NCBI GenBank assembly: GCA_003249015.1
Contig: QBLS01000007.1
Span: forward strand, 52,166-116,165
DNA length: 64,000 bases
Source of the DNA: Pseudanabaena sp.
Lineage (GTDB): Bacteria; Cyanobacteriota; Cyanobacteriia; Pseudanabaenales; Pseudanabaenaceae
Direction: 5' to 3'
In this document: piece by piece, positions 45,636 to 53,805 of the stretch
How positions within the stretch are numbered: position 1 is the first letter of the stretch
Layout of the letters: each line of letters opens with the position of its first letter
Program-made: the position numbers and the translations under genes
The notes under the pieces: model-generated
Seen by the model: the letters and a program-made list of their open reading frames with translations, nothing else
Database searches by the model: none
Told to the model about the DNA's origin: nothing

Positions 45636-46352
45636 TTGTTTAACTCGTTAACTGGCTTTGCTTTGGAAGTGGGCGATCGCCTATTTATAAATGAAGAAGA
45701 AGTAATTTTTAAAGGTTGGGTTGATCAGTCCCAAACAGCGATCGAAGTAAAGGTCTGCCATGATGAATCTTTGGCTATCAAAAAGATTTTTGCTAAAGAA
45801 ATCAGAAGTTTAGCGCGATCGCGACAGGATGTTGCCGAAAGTCAAGAACCTCCATTAACTCCAGAACGCGATCGGTCACCACAATCTTCTGAGCCGCCAG
45901 AAGCTAGTGCTCAAAGCAATCCTAAAGAAACTAAACCTGAATTTACCTATTATTCAGATGAATCCTTGGAGTCAAAGGAATCTGATGGTTCGGAGGATTT
46001 ACTTGAAGAAGACATCAATGAAGTTACTCCAGAGCCAAATTACAACGCTTGGGAAGTATGGACTTATTTGGAACGTCAGCGTGTAAAAACCTTGAAATTA
46101 CTAAATACTTTTCAGGCGGAGTGGGAAGCAAATCGATTTGTTCGTGAGGTTGAGAGAAGTACACCTCCTAACTTGAGAATTCATTATGAAGTACGTCCAA
46201 TTGTATTGAGTGATGCGGAAATCAAAGCGGCGAATCAAGCCCCTGAATATTCTGCTAAGTCTACGCAAGCCTCAGATCGTGAGCAGACAGATCCTCCCCA
46301 AACTGACTATGCTGATGCGATCGATGTAGAGGTAGTAGCCGAGTCGTTGTAA
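45636..46352 (+). CDS. Acidic hypothetical protein, possibly the second half of a frameshifted gene
   Basis: The 238-residue form starts at TTG 45636, but the frame is open back to 45504 without ATG or GTG, so the N-terminus is uncertain and about 33 further codons overlap the upstream gene's end region. An N-terminal beta-rich segment (GFALEVGDRLFINEEEVIFKGWVDQ) is followed by a long acidic, Pro/Ser/Glu-rich linker (about 70-130) and a helical segment (NAWEVWTYLERQRVKTLKLLNTFQAEW). No family is recognised. Its pairing with the RHH-like product suggests a single DNA-associated protein. Confidence 0.5.
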   Translation: MFNSLTGFALEVGDRLFINEEEVIFKGWVDQSQTAIEVKVCHDESLAIKKIFAKEIRSLARSRQDVAESQEPPLTPERDRSPQSSEPPEASAQSNPKETKPEFTYYSDESLESKESDGSEDLLEEDINEVTPEPNYNAWEVWTYLERQRVKTLKLLNTFQAEWEANRFVREVERSTPPNLRIHYEVRPIVLSDAEIKAANQAPEYSAKSTQASDREQTDPPQTDYADAIDVEVVAESL

Positions 46353-46385
46353 AATCCTCATACAGCGCTTTTAAACTAAATCAAA

Positions 46386-46422
46386 GAAATGAGTTGCGGT
46401 GCTTTGTACGGCAACTCATTTC
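46386..46422. repeat. Hairpin between the hypothetical gene and petM
   Basis: The arms gaaatgagttgc and gcaactcatttc flank a 13-base loop. No T run follows. Confidence 0.5.
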
Positions 46423-46479
46423 CTGAATCTGCGTTTTATAGCAATAGCAATTTATTAATTTATTATTTGGAGAAAAATC

Positions 46480-46590
46480 ATGGGAGAAATTGGAAATGCG
46501 ATGGCTTTATCGATGGTATTGATTCCTGTCGGTATTGCCTTTGGTTACTTTTTGCTAAAGCTACAGGGCGAAGAAAAAGAAGAAGCCTAA
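46480..46590 (+). CDS. petM: Cytochrome b6f complex subunit PetM
   Basis: This 36-residue protein is too short for routine gene lists. It reads MGEIGNAMALSMVLIPVGIA and continues with a single membrane helix ending FGYFLLKLQGEEKEEA. The G(F/Y)xLLK(I/L)QG end is the PetM hallmark. PetM is a small peripheral helix of the b6f dimer. GGAG at 46469-46472 is a well-placed ribosome site. A terminator follows directly. Confidence 0.9.
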   Translation: MGEIGNAMALSMVLIPVGIAFGYFLLKLQGEEKEEA

Positions 46591-46624
46591 AAAAATTGCG
46601 GTGCTTTGCACCGCAATTTTTTTT
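46588..46624. terminator. petM terminator, overlapping the end of the antiporter gene
   Basis: The arms aaaaaattgcggtgc and gcaccgcaatttttt flank a TTT loop, with T8 exit on the plus strand. It touches the stop codon of the convergent antiporter. Confidence 0.88.
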
Positions 46625-48008
46625 AGCTACTAACTGCCACTTCCTCTTCTTTCGTCTTGCCAAAGGCTATGCGGAGAAATGGTGGGGCAAGAAATGTGGT
46701 TAAGATCACCATGATGATGATGGCAACTTCCAGAGGCTTGTCGATCGCTCCACTAGCAGTGCCAATTCCTGCGAATACTAAACCAACTTCACCACGGGGA
46801 ACCATGCCAATCCCGATCGCCAATCGGTTAACATCAGGCACACCAAAGACTACCCAGCCAGTAATCACCTTGCCAATAATCGCTACAGTTAACAGGAATG
46901 CAGCGATTAGCAATCCACTGCGATTTTCGGGGATCATCGGGTTCAACACATTCAAGTCAGCCTTAGCGCCAACTGTCACAAAGAAAATCGGTACTAGTAG
47001 GTCAGCAACTGGTTTGACAAGTTCATCTAACTCCTTACGAACGTCCGTTTCATCAAGGACTAACCCAGCGGCAAAGGCTCCCAAAATCGCCTCTAAATGA
47101 ATCGCATTACCAATGAAAGCCATGATGTAAGCAAAAATGAAGGCGGGGATCACGATGTTGCCACGAGTCTTGAGTTTAGAAACAATCCCCACAAAAGCCT
47201 TGTTGAAAATACCACCCAAAAGAATCGAGCCAAACAAAAAGGCGATCGCACTAACTAGCAAAATAAAGACATTTGTAATATCGACTTCCCCTGTCTTGGC
47301 TAAGCTTGCCACTACTGCCAAAACAATAATGCCTAGCACATCGTCAATAACTGCCGCACCGACAATGATTTGCCCTTCTTTAGACTTTAGCTGTCCAATT
47401 TCGGCGAGTACTTTTGAGGTGATGCCGATACTGGTTGCCGTCAGAGCTGCCCCCGCAAAAATCGCAGGAATTGCCGCCACATGGAAGAAGTACATCAGTC
47501 CAATCGTTCCTCCCGCAAAAGGAGCAATCACACCGATAAATGCTACGACAAAAGCTTGAATCCCTACTTCTTTAAGCTGTTGGACATTTGACTCTAAGCC
47601 AATTTCAAACAGCAGAATAATTACACCTAGTTCTGAGAGAACAGAAATTACTTCGCTTTGTGTCTCAAAAACTTGATTAACTGCTTCTGGGCTGAGTTGA
47701 TTGATAAATTGAAGCACCGACATAATCAGCGAATCAGATGCTTCAAAACCACCTTCAGGAAAAATAACCAAACGTAAAGCCGTTACCCCAATAATTACAC
47801 CCGCTACTAGCTCGCCTAACACAGGCGGTAAATCCAGTCTCTTAGCGACTTCACTACCTAACTTACTGGCAAGATAAATCACAATCAAAGTCAGTAACAC
47901 ACCCGAAAGAATAATTGGAGCGTTTTCTGACTCAGCTGTGGCTAGGAGAGGGTAAGGGATATCAGATATCTGGCTTATCGTAGAAGCGATCGCATTGATC
48001 GAAAACAT
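46623..48008 (-). CDS. Cation:proton antiporter, CPA2 family (NhaS3-like)
   Basis: The 461-residue protein has about 12-13 helices. Motifs: LDLPPVLGELVAGVIIG, FEIGLESNVQQL, GAALTATSIGIT (cation site region), AAVIDDVLGIIVLA with the paired aspartates, and GMVPRGEVGLVF. In Synechocystis, NhaS3 is a thylakoid Na+/H+ antiporter of this family and is essential. K+ or Na+ preference cannot be read. Convergent with petM. Confidence 0.92.
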   Translation of the reverse strand: MFSINAIASTISQISDIPYPLLATAESENAPIILSGVLLTLIVIYLASKLGSEVAKRLDLPPVLGELVAGVIIGVTALRLVIFPEGGFEASDSLIMSVLQFINQLSPEAVNQVFETQSEVISVLSELGVIILLFEIGLESNVQQLKEVGIQAFVVAFIGVIAPFAGGTIGLMYFFHVAAIPAIFAGAALTATSIGITSKVLAEIGQLKSKEGQIIVGAAVIDDVLGIIVLAVVASLAKTGEVDITNVFILLVSAIAFLFGSILLGGIFNKAFVGIVSKLKTRGNIVIPAFIFAYIMAFIGNAIHLEAILGAFAAGLVLDETDVRKELDELVKPVADLLVPIFFVTVGAKADLNVLNPMIPENRSGLLIAAFLLTVAIIGKVITGWVVFGVPDVNRLAIGIGMVPRGEVGLVFAGIGTASGAIDKPLEVAIIIMVILTTFLAPPFLRIAFGKTKEEEVAVSS

Positions 48009-48410
48009 AGGCTATTTTCCTTATACAGTTAGGGCGAACCCAAGAGAATATACTTCTTACATTATTACGGTTTCGTTACCCTGTCTCTAGTACTGCCAGT
48101 TACAGTTTTTTGCGTAATGATCAGCACATAAGCACAGGCTGAAAATTTTAAGATTAGTCGAAGGTCAATAAGCGAGGGGCACTGTAAAAATCTCTAACTA
48201 CACCAGAAGAGCCTGTCGTAGCCTTGTATTTCTCATAAACGATTTAGGATAGCCATATAGCGATTGGCTGCAAAGCAAGGCTTAAAACCAGAAGATGAGT
48301 GGCGGCGCTTCGTGCCGCAACTCATCTTTTAGGGTTTTGATTAAGCGCAAAGCGCTGTAATGTGTTGGGTAAGTAAAAAGGAAACAAATAATTACTAGTC
48401 CCCAATCACC
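48009..48410. other. Divergent intergenic region with a MITE-like element
   Basis: The 402 bases contain no gene. The right half is the repeat at 48254-48361; the left half carries the antiporter promoter and the common agagcctgtcg... degenerate sequence also seen near 59090. Confidence 0.5.
48254..48361. repeat. MITE-like palindromic element
   Basis: The centre aaaaccagaagatgagtggcggc / ccgcaactcatcttttagggtttt (48284-48338) pairs with a few mismatches, flanked by atagcg...caaagcaagg and gcgcaaagcgctgta. It is the same family as 24391 and 50283. Confidence 0.65.
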
Positions 48411-49295
48411 GTGTCTCGAAAAGGCGAATCAATTACTTTATCCATATCTGAGCGCGATAAAACTAATCTCGAAGCGATCGCCCTCGAACTCGGCATGATG
48501 TGGGGAGATCGCCCAAACATCTCGAAATTGGTTGAAGCGATCGCCCGTAGACAAATCCAGATATCTAAAAATAAAAAATGGTCAAGTGATCGCCTCGAAT
48601 CCCTGTCCCATACTTTTAGGCTGTTAGTTGATCATGGCGACCTAGAAAAAGCACAGATTATTGCCAATCTATTGCTAGAACGCAGCGAACTCAATACACC
48701 TCTACGCCATGATATTGAAAAATTTCTCGATAATCCCCCTGAAATTTGGCGACACACGCTTGACCGCTACATTAAACAACAACAACCCTTTCGTTTAAAC
48801 TATCTTGATGCTGCTGATTGCCCACACCAGTTCTCAATTTACTACGCCAAAATTGCATCCCACGATAAGCGTCTCTATCTAGATTGCTGGTGCGAAGAGT
48901 CAGCAAGTAATGATGATGTTACGGCTCTAAAGCACAATCGCAGCCTCAGACTTGACCGCATCCCTCCTGAAGCTGCAATTACGACAATTCAAGGAAAATG
49001 GCGATCGCAACTTGATCACCTCCATGTCACTTTTAATTTAACAGGTCATCTTGCCTTTGCTTACAAACCGAGGGAAGTAGATCTTGACAATACTTGGCTG
49101 GACTGCACACCACCAACTCGCCAAATTATCCGAAAAATTAGCAATACCTTTTGGTTCTATCGCGAAATTATGCCCTACGCTGAAGACTGCGAAATTGTCG
49201 AGCCTATCGATGTGCGGGAGAAGTTCCAAGCAAAAGTGCGATCGCTCTACGAAAAATACAACTCTCCTGTAAATGTTATAAAACCTAAGTCCTAA
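48411..49295 (+). CDS. WYL-domain transcriptional regulator (Sll7009-like)
   Basis: The 294-residue protein starts at GTG 48411: SRKGESITLSISERDKTNLEAIALELGMMWGDRPNISKLVEAIA, an RHH-like N-terminus typical of a cyanobacterial WYL group. The WYL domain (about 125-215) contains FRLNYLDAADCPHQFSIYYAKIASHDKRLYL. A C-terminal segment (about 215-285) completes the family pattern. Synechocystis Sll7009 represses a CRISPR-Cas operon. No cas gene or array exists in this window, so its target is elsewhere or different. Confidence 0.86.
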   Translation: MSRKGESITLSISERDKTNLEAIALELGMMWGDRPNISKLVEAIARRQIQISKNKKWSSDRLESLSHTFRLLVDHGDLEKAQIIANLLLERSELNTPLRHDIEKFLDNPPEIWRHTLDRYIKQQQPFRLNYLDAADCPHQFSIYYAKIASHDKRLYLDCWCEESASNDDVTALKHNRSLRLDRIPPEAAITTIQGKWRSQLDHLHVTFNLTGHLAFAYKPREVDLDNTWLDCTPPTRQIIRKISNTFWFYREIMPYAEDCEIVEPIDVREKFQAKVRSLYEKYNSPVNVIKPKS

Positions 49296-49605
49296 GTCAT
49301 TTACGACAAAAATAGATTTTTTACACTTTGAGAAAATTAGGGCTTCGACTTTGCTTCGCCAACTTAAATCTAGAGGATGATTAGCGGCGCTTTGTCCCGC
49401 CACTTCATGTTTAGCCCTAGCTAATTCTTGCTTTGCAATATTTTGCAATATATTTGGCGGCTGAGCGAAGTCGAAGCCCAGAAATATGTTTGAAAGCGTT
49501 GCAAAGCAACGCTTTCAAACATATTTCTGGGCTTTAAGTCAGTCCAAAGCGCTGTATAGTAAAAAGCTGTTGGGCTTCTCTGTTACTACCTAGTCAAATT
49601 TCGTA
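49296..49605. other. Intergenic region with repeats
   Basis: The 310 bases hold a decayed MITE-like copy (about 49344-49440) and a 60-base palindrome (49475-49534). No gene is seen. Confidence 0.5.
49475..49534. repeat. 60-base palindrome with perfect 29-base arms
   Basis: The left arm begins aagcccagaaatatgtttga and its complement ends at 49534; the centre is aa. The inner core AAGCGTTGC/GCAACGCTT recurs at 51350-51392. Confidence 0.85.
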
Positions 49606-49617
49606 GTGTTTTTAGAT

Positions 49618-50274
49618 ATGAAAAAGTATAATCTTGCCATCTGCCTAGTTTACTTATCCTTAGCCACAATTGGCGCTTGTGCATCGCCTACTCCACAGGC
49701 AAGTGAAACGTCAACTCCCACCGCAACGGCTACAAGTAAACCAAATGAAGAGCCTAAAAGCACAGCTAGCCCAGAGGTAAAATCTGCTGACAAGCCCGTA
49801 CCCAGCGATACATTGATTTGGCAAGATTACAAGTCAGAGTTGGGAAAGTTTAGTGTTCAAGTACCAAGTAAGCCCCAAGAACAGTCCCAAGAGCAAGTTA
49901 CTGAAGTAGGCACAATCAAGTTAAATATGTTGATTTCAGAAGCCAATGACTCAGGTTATTTTATTGGGTATGCAGATTTCCCTAGTAAGATTGCTAACCC
50001 CGAAGATATTCAAAAGGGACTAGCTGATTCGGTAAAGGGTTCAGTCGCGAATATTAATGGGGAAATTAAATCTGAGAAAGAATATCTACTCGACAACGTA
50101 CCATGTCGAGACTTTGAGGCAACGGGCAAAGTCCAGTCTACAGATGTGCTAATGAAGGGCAGATTTTGCCTAGCCGACAACCGCTTGTATCAGCTTTTTG
50201 CTTTAGGTTCTCAAGCAAATCTATCCAAAACTGATGTCGATCGCTTTATCAATTCTTTCAAGATCAGCAGCTAA
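49618..50274 (+). CDS. Putative lipoprotein, unknown function
   Basis: The product is about 218 residues long. MKKYNLAICLVYLSLATIGAC ends in a lipobox-like IGAC, with the cysteine at about residue 21. A Thr/Pro/Ser/Lys-rich linker (about 22-65) and a globular domain (about 68-218, LIWQDYKSELGKFSVQVPSK) follow; two cysteines there (VPCRDF and RFCLAD) may pair. The domain resembles the small extracytoplasmic proteins found widely in cyanobacteria, of unknown role. ATG 49618 fits the signal better than an in-frame GTG at 49606. Confidence 0.75.
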   Translation: MKKYNLAICLVYLSLATIGACASPTPQASETSTPTATATSKPNEEPKSTASPEVKSADKPVPSDTLIWQDYKSELGKFSVQVPSKPQEQSQEQVTEVGTIKLNMLISEANDSGYFIGYADFPSKIANPEDIQKGLADSVKGSVANINGEIKSEKEYLLDNVPCRDFEATGKVQSTDVLMKGRFCLADNRLYQLFALGSQANLSKTDVDRFINSFKISS

Positions 50275-50282
50275 GAATGTTG

Positions 50283-50386
50283 TATAGCAAAGCAAGAGTT
50301 AGTTAGGATATAAAACCAGAAGCGAGTGGCGGCGCTCCGCGCCGCCACTCGCTTCTGGTTTTATGTCCTAAGCAAAACTTTTTATA
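50283..50386. repeat. MITE-like palindromic element, copy B
   Basis: It is nearly identical to 24391-24506. The ends tatagcaaa and tttttata, the flanks gcaagagttagttag and ttatgtcctaagcaaaact, and the central stem gcgagtggcggcgc/gcgccgccactcgc are all present. The right end overlaps the stop codon of the cyanoexosortase gene. Confidence 0.8.
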
Positions 50387-51269
50387 CTTCTTCATATTCT
50401 TCATCGTTATCTCTAGTTAGCCAATTACATAGGGCTAACAAAATCGAAACAGCGACTACAGAAAAAATTTGCGATCCGTCTCCTCCGTGCCAGTATTTAA
50501 ATAATTCTTCTTGAGAAGAAATGAGTACTAGCAAAGACACTCGTAAAGAGTTGACTACAAAGGCAATCACAACTGCCGATGAAAACATGATCCACATTTG
50601 CGCCACAGTGACAGGAAACACTAACACAAACATTAAAGTGATGCGTGTCAGCATGAATATGGGAGGTAAACCAGCACAGCCGCGAGCCACTTCCACCGCG
50701 CCATACTGACTGACAATCGTGATCCCCTGTTGGGCTACTTTCACACCTCCATACCACAGGGCTGAATTAGCAAATTGGGCTGTCAAGACATTGACAGGAA
50801 TCACCGCTTCGATCGCAGAAAAGAAGAAAGGAATAGGGATTCCCAAGGTTGCTGCTAACAGGAGCGCTTGCCAATATTGTCGTAAGCCTTTCCATCCTGA
50901 GGCGATCAGAGCAACGCCAATAGTTGCCATGATTGGAGTAAGGATAAACAAAATGTCATAGACCCTGCGAGTTAATAAACTTTTGGTCATTACCCAAACG
51001 ATCAGTAATACACCCACTGCGATCGCGGAGGGACTCGTATCAAATTTTAGGTTTGGACGATTGCGAACCACTAAGAGAACTGCTACTGCCCAAGTCAAAA
51101 TCTGCATTGCTGTCTCATCTACTGAATCAGCAAGTCGGGCTACTAAGGCGAGGTTGATTGAAATTAAGCTGATCCAGAGGGCAAGCAGCCAGAAATCTAA
51201 TTTACCTGAAGCGCGTTTGAGATCACTGGATAGATTGGTGAAATCACCGCGCAGAATGTCATTAAGCAT
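50382..51269 (-). CDS. Cyanoexosortase family membrane protease-transpeptidase
   Basis: The 295-residue protein has about eight membrane helices and the exosortase triad: C198 in VARGCAGLPP, R243 in NSLRVSLL and H261 in KYWHGGDGS. By homology to exosortases it should cleave C-terminal PEP-CTERM-like sorting signals on surface proteins and attach them to a membrane anchor. The cyanobacterial groups (cyanoexosortase A and others) are defined by similar length and core. No target protein or sortase-associated protein is adjacent. The stop codon lies inside repeat copy B. Confidence 0.87.
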   Translation of the reverse strand: MLNDILRGDFTNLSSDLKRASGKLDFWLLALWISLISINLALVARLADSVDETAMQILTWAVAVLLVVRNRPNLKFDTSPSAIAVGVLLIVWVMTKSLLTRRVYDILFILTPIMATIGVALIASGWKGLRQYWQALLLAATLGIPIPFFFSAIEAVIPVNVLTAQFANSALWYGGVKVAQQGITIVSQYGAVEVARGCAGLPPIFMLTRITLMFVLVFPVTVAQMWIMFSSAVVIAFVVNSLRVSLLVLISSQEELFKYWHGGDGSQIFSVVAVSILLALCNWLTRDNDEEYEEV

Positions 51270-51349
51270 AACTAATTCATAAATATGGGCAGTGCAGTCA
51301 TTAAATTATAACTGTCACAAGAGTGGCGGCGCTAGCTTAGCCAAGCCCC

Positions 51350-51392
51350 AAAAAGTTTAAAAGCGTTGCAAGGCAACGCTTTTAAACTTTTT
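51350..51392. repeat. Palindrome between ctaE and cyanoexosortase
   Basis: The arms aaaaagtttaaaagcgttgc and gcaacgcttttaaacttttt flank a 3-base loop. It lies six bases after the ctaE stop, so it may terminate the oxidase operon. Confidence 0.7.
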
Positions 51393-51397
51393 ACGGA

Positions 51398-52024
51398 TTA
51401 GAGAATGTACAGCATTAGGAATAAGATAATCCAAACAATATCGACGAAGTGCCAATATATTGAGGCGGCTTCAATGCCAAAGTGACTGGTGCTGCTGTAA
51501 TGCCCAGACTTTAGCGATCGCACTAATACCGTACCGATCAGCGACAAGCCAATTATTACGTGCAAGCCGTGAAAGCCAGTTAATACATAGAAAGTGCTAG
51601 CAAATAGATTTGTAGTGAGGCTAAATTCTAAATGTTGGTATTCGTAAATCTGACCAGCAATAAAAATTGCACCCATTACAAATGTGGCAAGAAACCATAA
51701 CTGCGCTGCTTTGACTTTATTTTCCTTGATCGCGTGGTCAGCCTGATGGATCACAAAGCTACTCGACACCAAGATAATCGTGTTAATTCCTGGCAAAATT
51801 GTTTCCAGTTCTGGCGTACCTTCTGGTGGCCAAGATGTGGCAACAGAACGGAATGTCAAATAAGCAGCAAACAGCCCGAAGAAGAGCATTCCCTCAGAAA
51901 TGAGGAAGACAATTAAGCCGAAAACTCTAAGGTCTGGATGTTCGGCATGACCTGCATCGGCAGTATGCTCATGGACTAATGCTTCTTGCGCGATCGCAGT
52001 GTTGGGAGTGATCGATCCTTGCAT
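51398..52024 (-). CDS. ctaE: Cytochrome c oxidase subunit III
   Basis: The 208-residue protein has five membrane helices. FGLIVFLISEGMLFFGLFAAYL, FHGLHVIIGL and IEAASIYWHFVDIVWIILF are the family hallmarks. It supports the catalytic core of the aa3-type terminal oxidase. It is the last gene of ctaC-ctaD-ctaE, 44 bases after ctaD. Confidence 0.97.
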   Translation of the reverse strand: MQGSITPNTAIAQEALVHEHTADAGHAEHPDLRVFGLIVFLISEGMLFFGLFAAYLTFRSVATSWPPEGTPELETILPGINTIILVSSSFVIHQADHAIKENKVKAAQLWFLATFVMGAIFIAGQIYEYQHLEFSLTTNLFASTFYVLTGFHGLHVIIGLSLIGTVLVRSLKSGHYSSTSHFGIEAASIYWHFVDIVWIILFLMLYIL

Positions 52025-52068
52025 AGTAAAAGTTGGTTAAAGGAATAATGTTAGCAATGGGGTGAAAA

Positions 52069-53739
52069 CTAAGCTGCGGACTGGGAGGCTACGATCGCTG
52101 CTTTTTGACGTTCAAGGCGATAATCTTCGCCGTAATCGTAAGGTCCAGTAGTTAGTTGAGGTTCACCGACCCAATTGTGGGGAATGGGGGGTGAAGAAGT
52201 TGTCCATTCAAGAGTGAGGGCATTCCAAGGATTATCGGGAGCCTGCTCACCTTTAAACCAACTGTAAACCGCATTAATCACAAAGGGAACGGTGGAAATC
52301 GCCAGCACAAAGGCTCCAATTGTGCAAATCACATTAATTGGTGCAAATTGAGGATCATACTGCGCAACGCGCCGAGGCATACCTTGTAAACCCAAAATAT
52401 GCATAGGCCCAAAAGTTAAGTGCATTCCAATAAAGGTCAATACAAAATGGACTTTGCCCCAAAACTCGTTGAGCATTCGTCCTGTCATCTTGGGGAACCA
52501 GTGGTATAGCCCTGCGTAGATGCCAAAGACACTGCCGCCAAAAAGAACATAGTGGAAGTGAGCTACTACAAAATAGGTGTCATGGACATGGATATCAATA
52601 GGAGCTGAGCCAAGCATCACCCCACTCAATCCGCCAATTAAGAAGGTGGAAATAAATCCCATCGCAAATAGCAGTGGACTTTCAAGGCGCAACTTACCGC
52701 CCCAAAGTGTCGCTACCCAACTAAATACTTTGATCCCCGTTGGTACAGCGACCAATAAGGTCGCCACCATAAAGAAAACCCGCAGCCAATCAGGTGTGCC
52801 GCTAGTAAACATATGGTGCGCCCACACAAATAGTCCTAAGGCACAGATCATCATGCTGGAATAGGCGATCGCCTTATATCCAAAAATGGGCTTGCGACTA
52901 TGGGGTGGTAGAACTTCGGAAATAATCCCAAATACAGGTAACACCATTACATAGACGGCTGGGTGAGAGTAAAACCAGAATAAGTGTTGATAAACTACGG
53001 GATCACCGCCGCCCGTTGGATTAAAGAAATTTGTACCAATTAATAGGTCAAATCCCAGCAGAATCATTGCCCCTGCCAATACAGGTGTAGCAAGCAGAGC
53101 CAGCACCGAAGTAGCCATCATTGCCCAACAAAATAGGGGCATACTAAATAAATCCATCTCAGGCATCCGCATCGCCCAAATGGTAACGATGAAGTTAACT
53201 GCCGCCAAAATTGATGAAGTTCCCACCAAGATGATGCTGAGAATCCAAACGATTTGACCTAAACGCTCGTTGGTCAAGATGCTAAGAGGTGGATAGGCTG
53301 TCCAACCAGTGGAGGCGGGGCCAAAGAAAAAGCTACTCATTAGTAAGAGTCCCGCAGGAATCGTCAACCAAAAAGCGATCGCATTTAATCTAGGGAAAGC
53401 CATATCTCGCGCTCCGATCATCAGAGGAACAAGATAGTTACCAAAGCCACCTGTCACCGCAGGAACGATCCATAAAAAGATCATTACAGTGCCATGCATG
53501 GTAAACAGGCTGTTGTAAAAAGCGGGATCAACCAAGTCGGGATCGGGGGTAGCTAGCTCCACACGCACCGCTGAAGCCAAAGCTCCACCCACTAAATAGA
53601 AGACAAAGGAAGTAACGAGATATTGAATGCCGATTACTTTATGATCGACACTAAAAGTGAAAAATTCCCACCAAGGTGTCTTTTGGGGTTCTGATCCCAT
53701 AGCACCTGAGTCTTGAGTTGGTGTCAGAGTCTGAGTCAT
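52069..53739 (-). CDS. ctaD: Cytochrome c oxidase subunit I
   Basis: The 556-residue protein has 12 helices and holds heme a, heme a3 and CuB. The ligand regions are visible: TMHGTVMIF, WFYSHPAVYVMVLP (His-Tyr crosslink site) and VAHFHYVLFGG. The D-channel stretch GGFGNYLVPLMIGARDM and the K-channel VPTGIKVFSW indicate a proton-pumping A-type oxidase. It acts in the plasma or thylakoid membrane and reduces oxygen in the dark. Confidence 0.98.
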   Translation of the reverse strand: MTQTLTPTQDSGAMGSEPQKTPWWEFFTFSVDHKVIGIQYLVTSFVFYLVGGALASAVRVELATPDPDLVDPAFYNSLFTMHGTVMIFLWIVPAVTGGFGNYLVPLMIGARDMAFPRLNAIAFWLTIPAGLLLMSSFFFGPASTGWTAYPPLSILTNERLGQIVWILSIILVGTSSILAAVNFIVTIWAMRMPEMDLFSMPLFCWAMMATSVLALLATPVLAGAMILLGFDLLIGTNFFNPTGGGDPVVYQHLFWFYSHPAVYVMVLPVFGIISEVLPPHSRKPIFGYKAIAYSSMMICALGLFVWAHHMFTSGTPDWLRVFFMVATLLVAVPTGIKVFSWVATLWGGKLRLESPLLFAMGFISTFLIGGLSGVMLGSAPIDIHVHDTYFVVAHFHYVLFGGSVFGIYAGLYHWFPKMTGRMLNEFWGKVHFVLTFIGMHLTFGPMHILGLQGMPRRVAQYDPQFAPINVICTIGAFVLAISTVPFVINAVYSWFKGEQAPDNPWNALTLEWTTSSPPIPHNWVGEPQLTTGPYDYGEDYRLERQKAAIVASQSAA

Positions 53740-53805
53740 AGATTGCTTGATTTGATTGAGTTGATGGATATAACTAGATAGCGAGGCTTCGCCGCACTAT
53801 TGGCT

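Noticed and set aside
46657..47559. Two long plus-strand open frames opposite the antiporter gene
   Set aside because: They mirror the NhaS3-like coding frame. Their products are Pro/Thr/Ala-rich without any domain, and there is no ribosome site.
48009..49605. CRISPR array near the WYL regulator
   Set aside because: The repeats here are single palindromes without regularly spaced units or spacers, and no cas gene is present.
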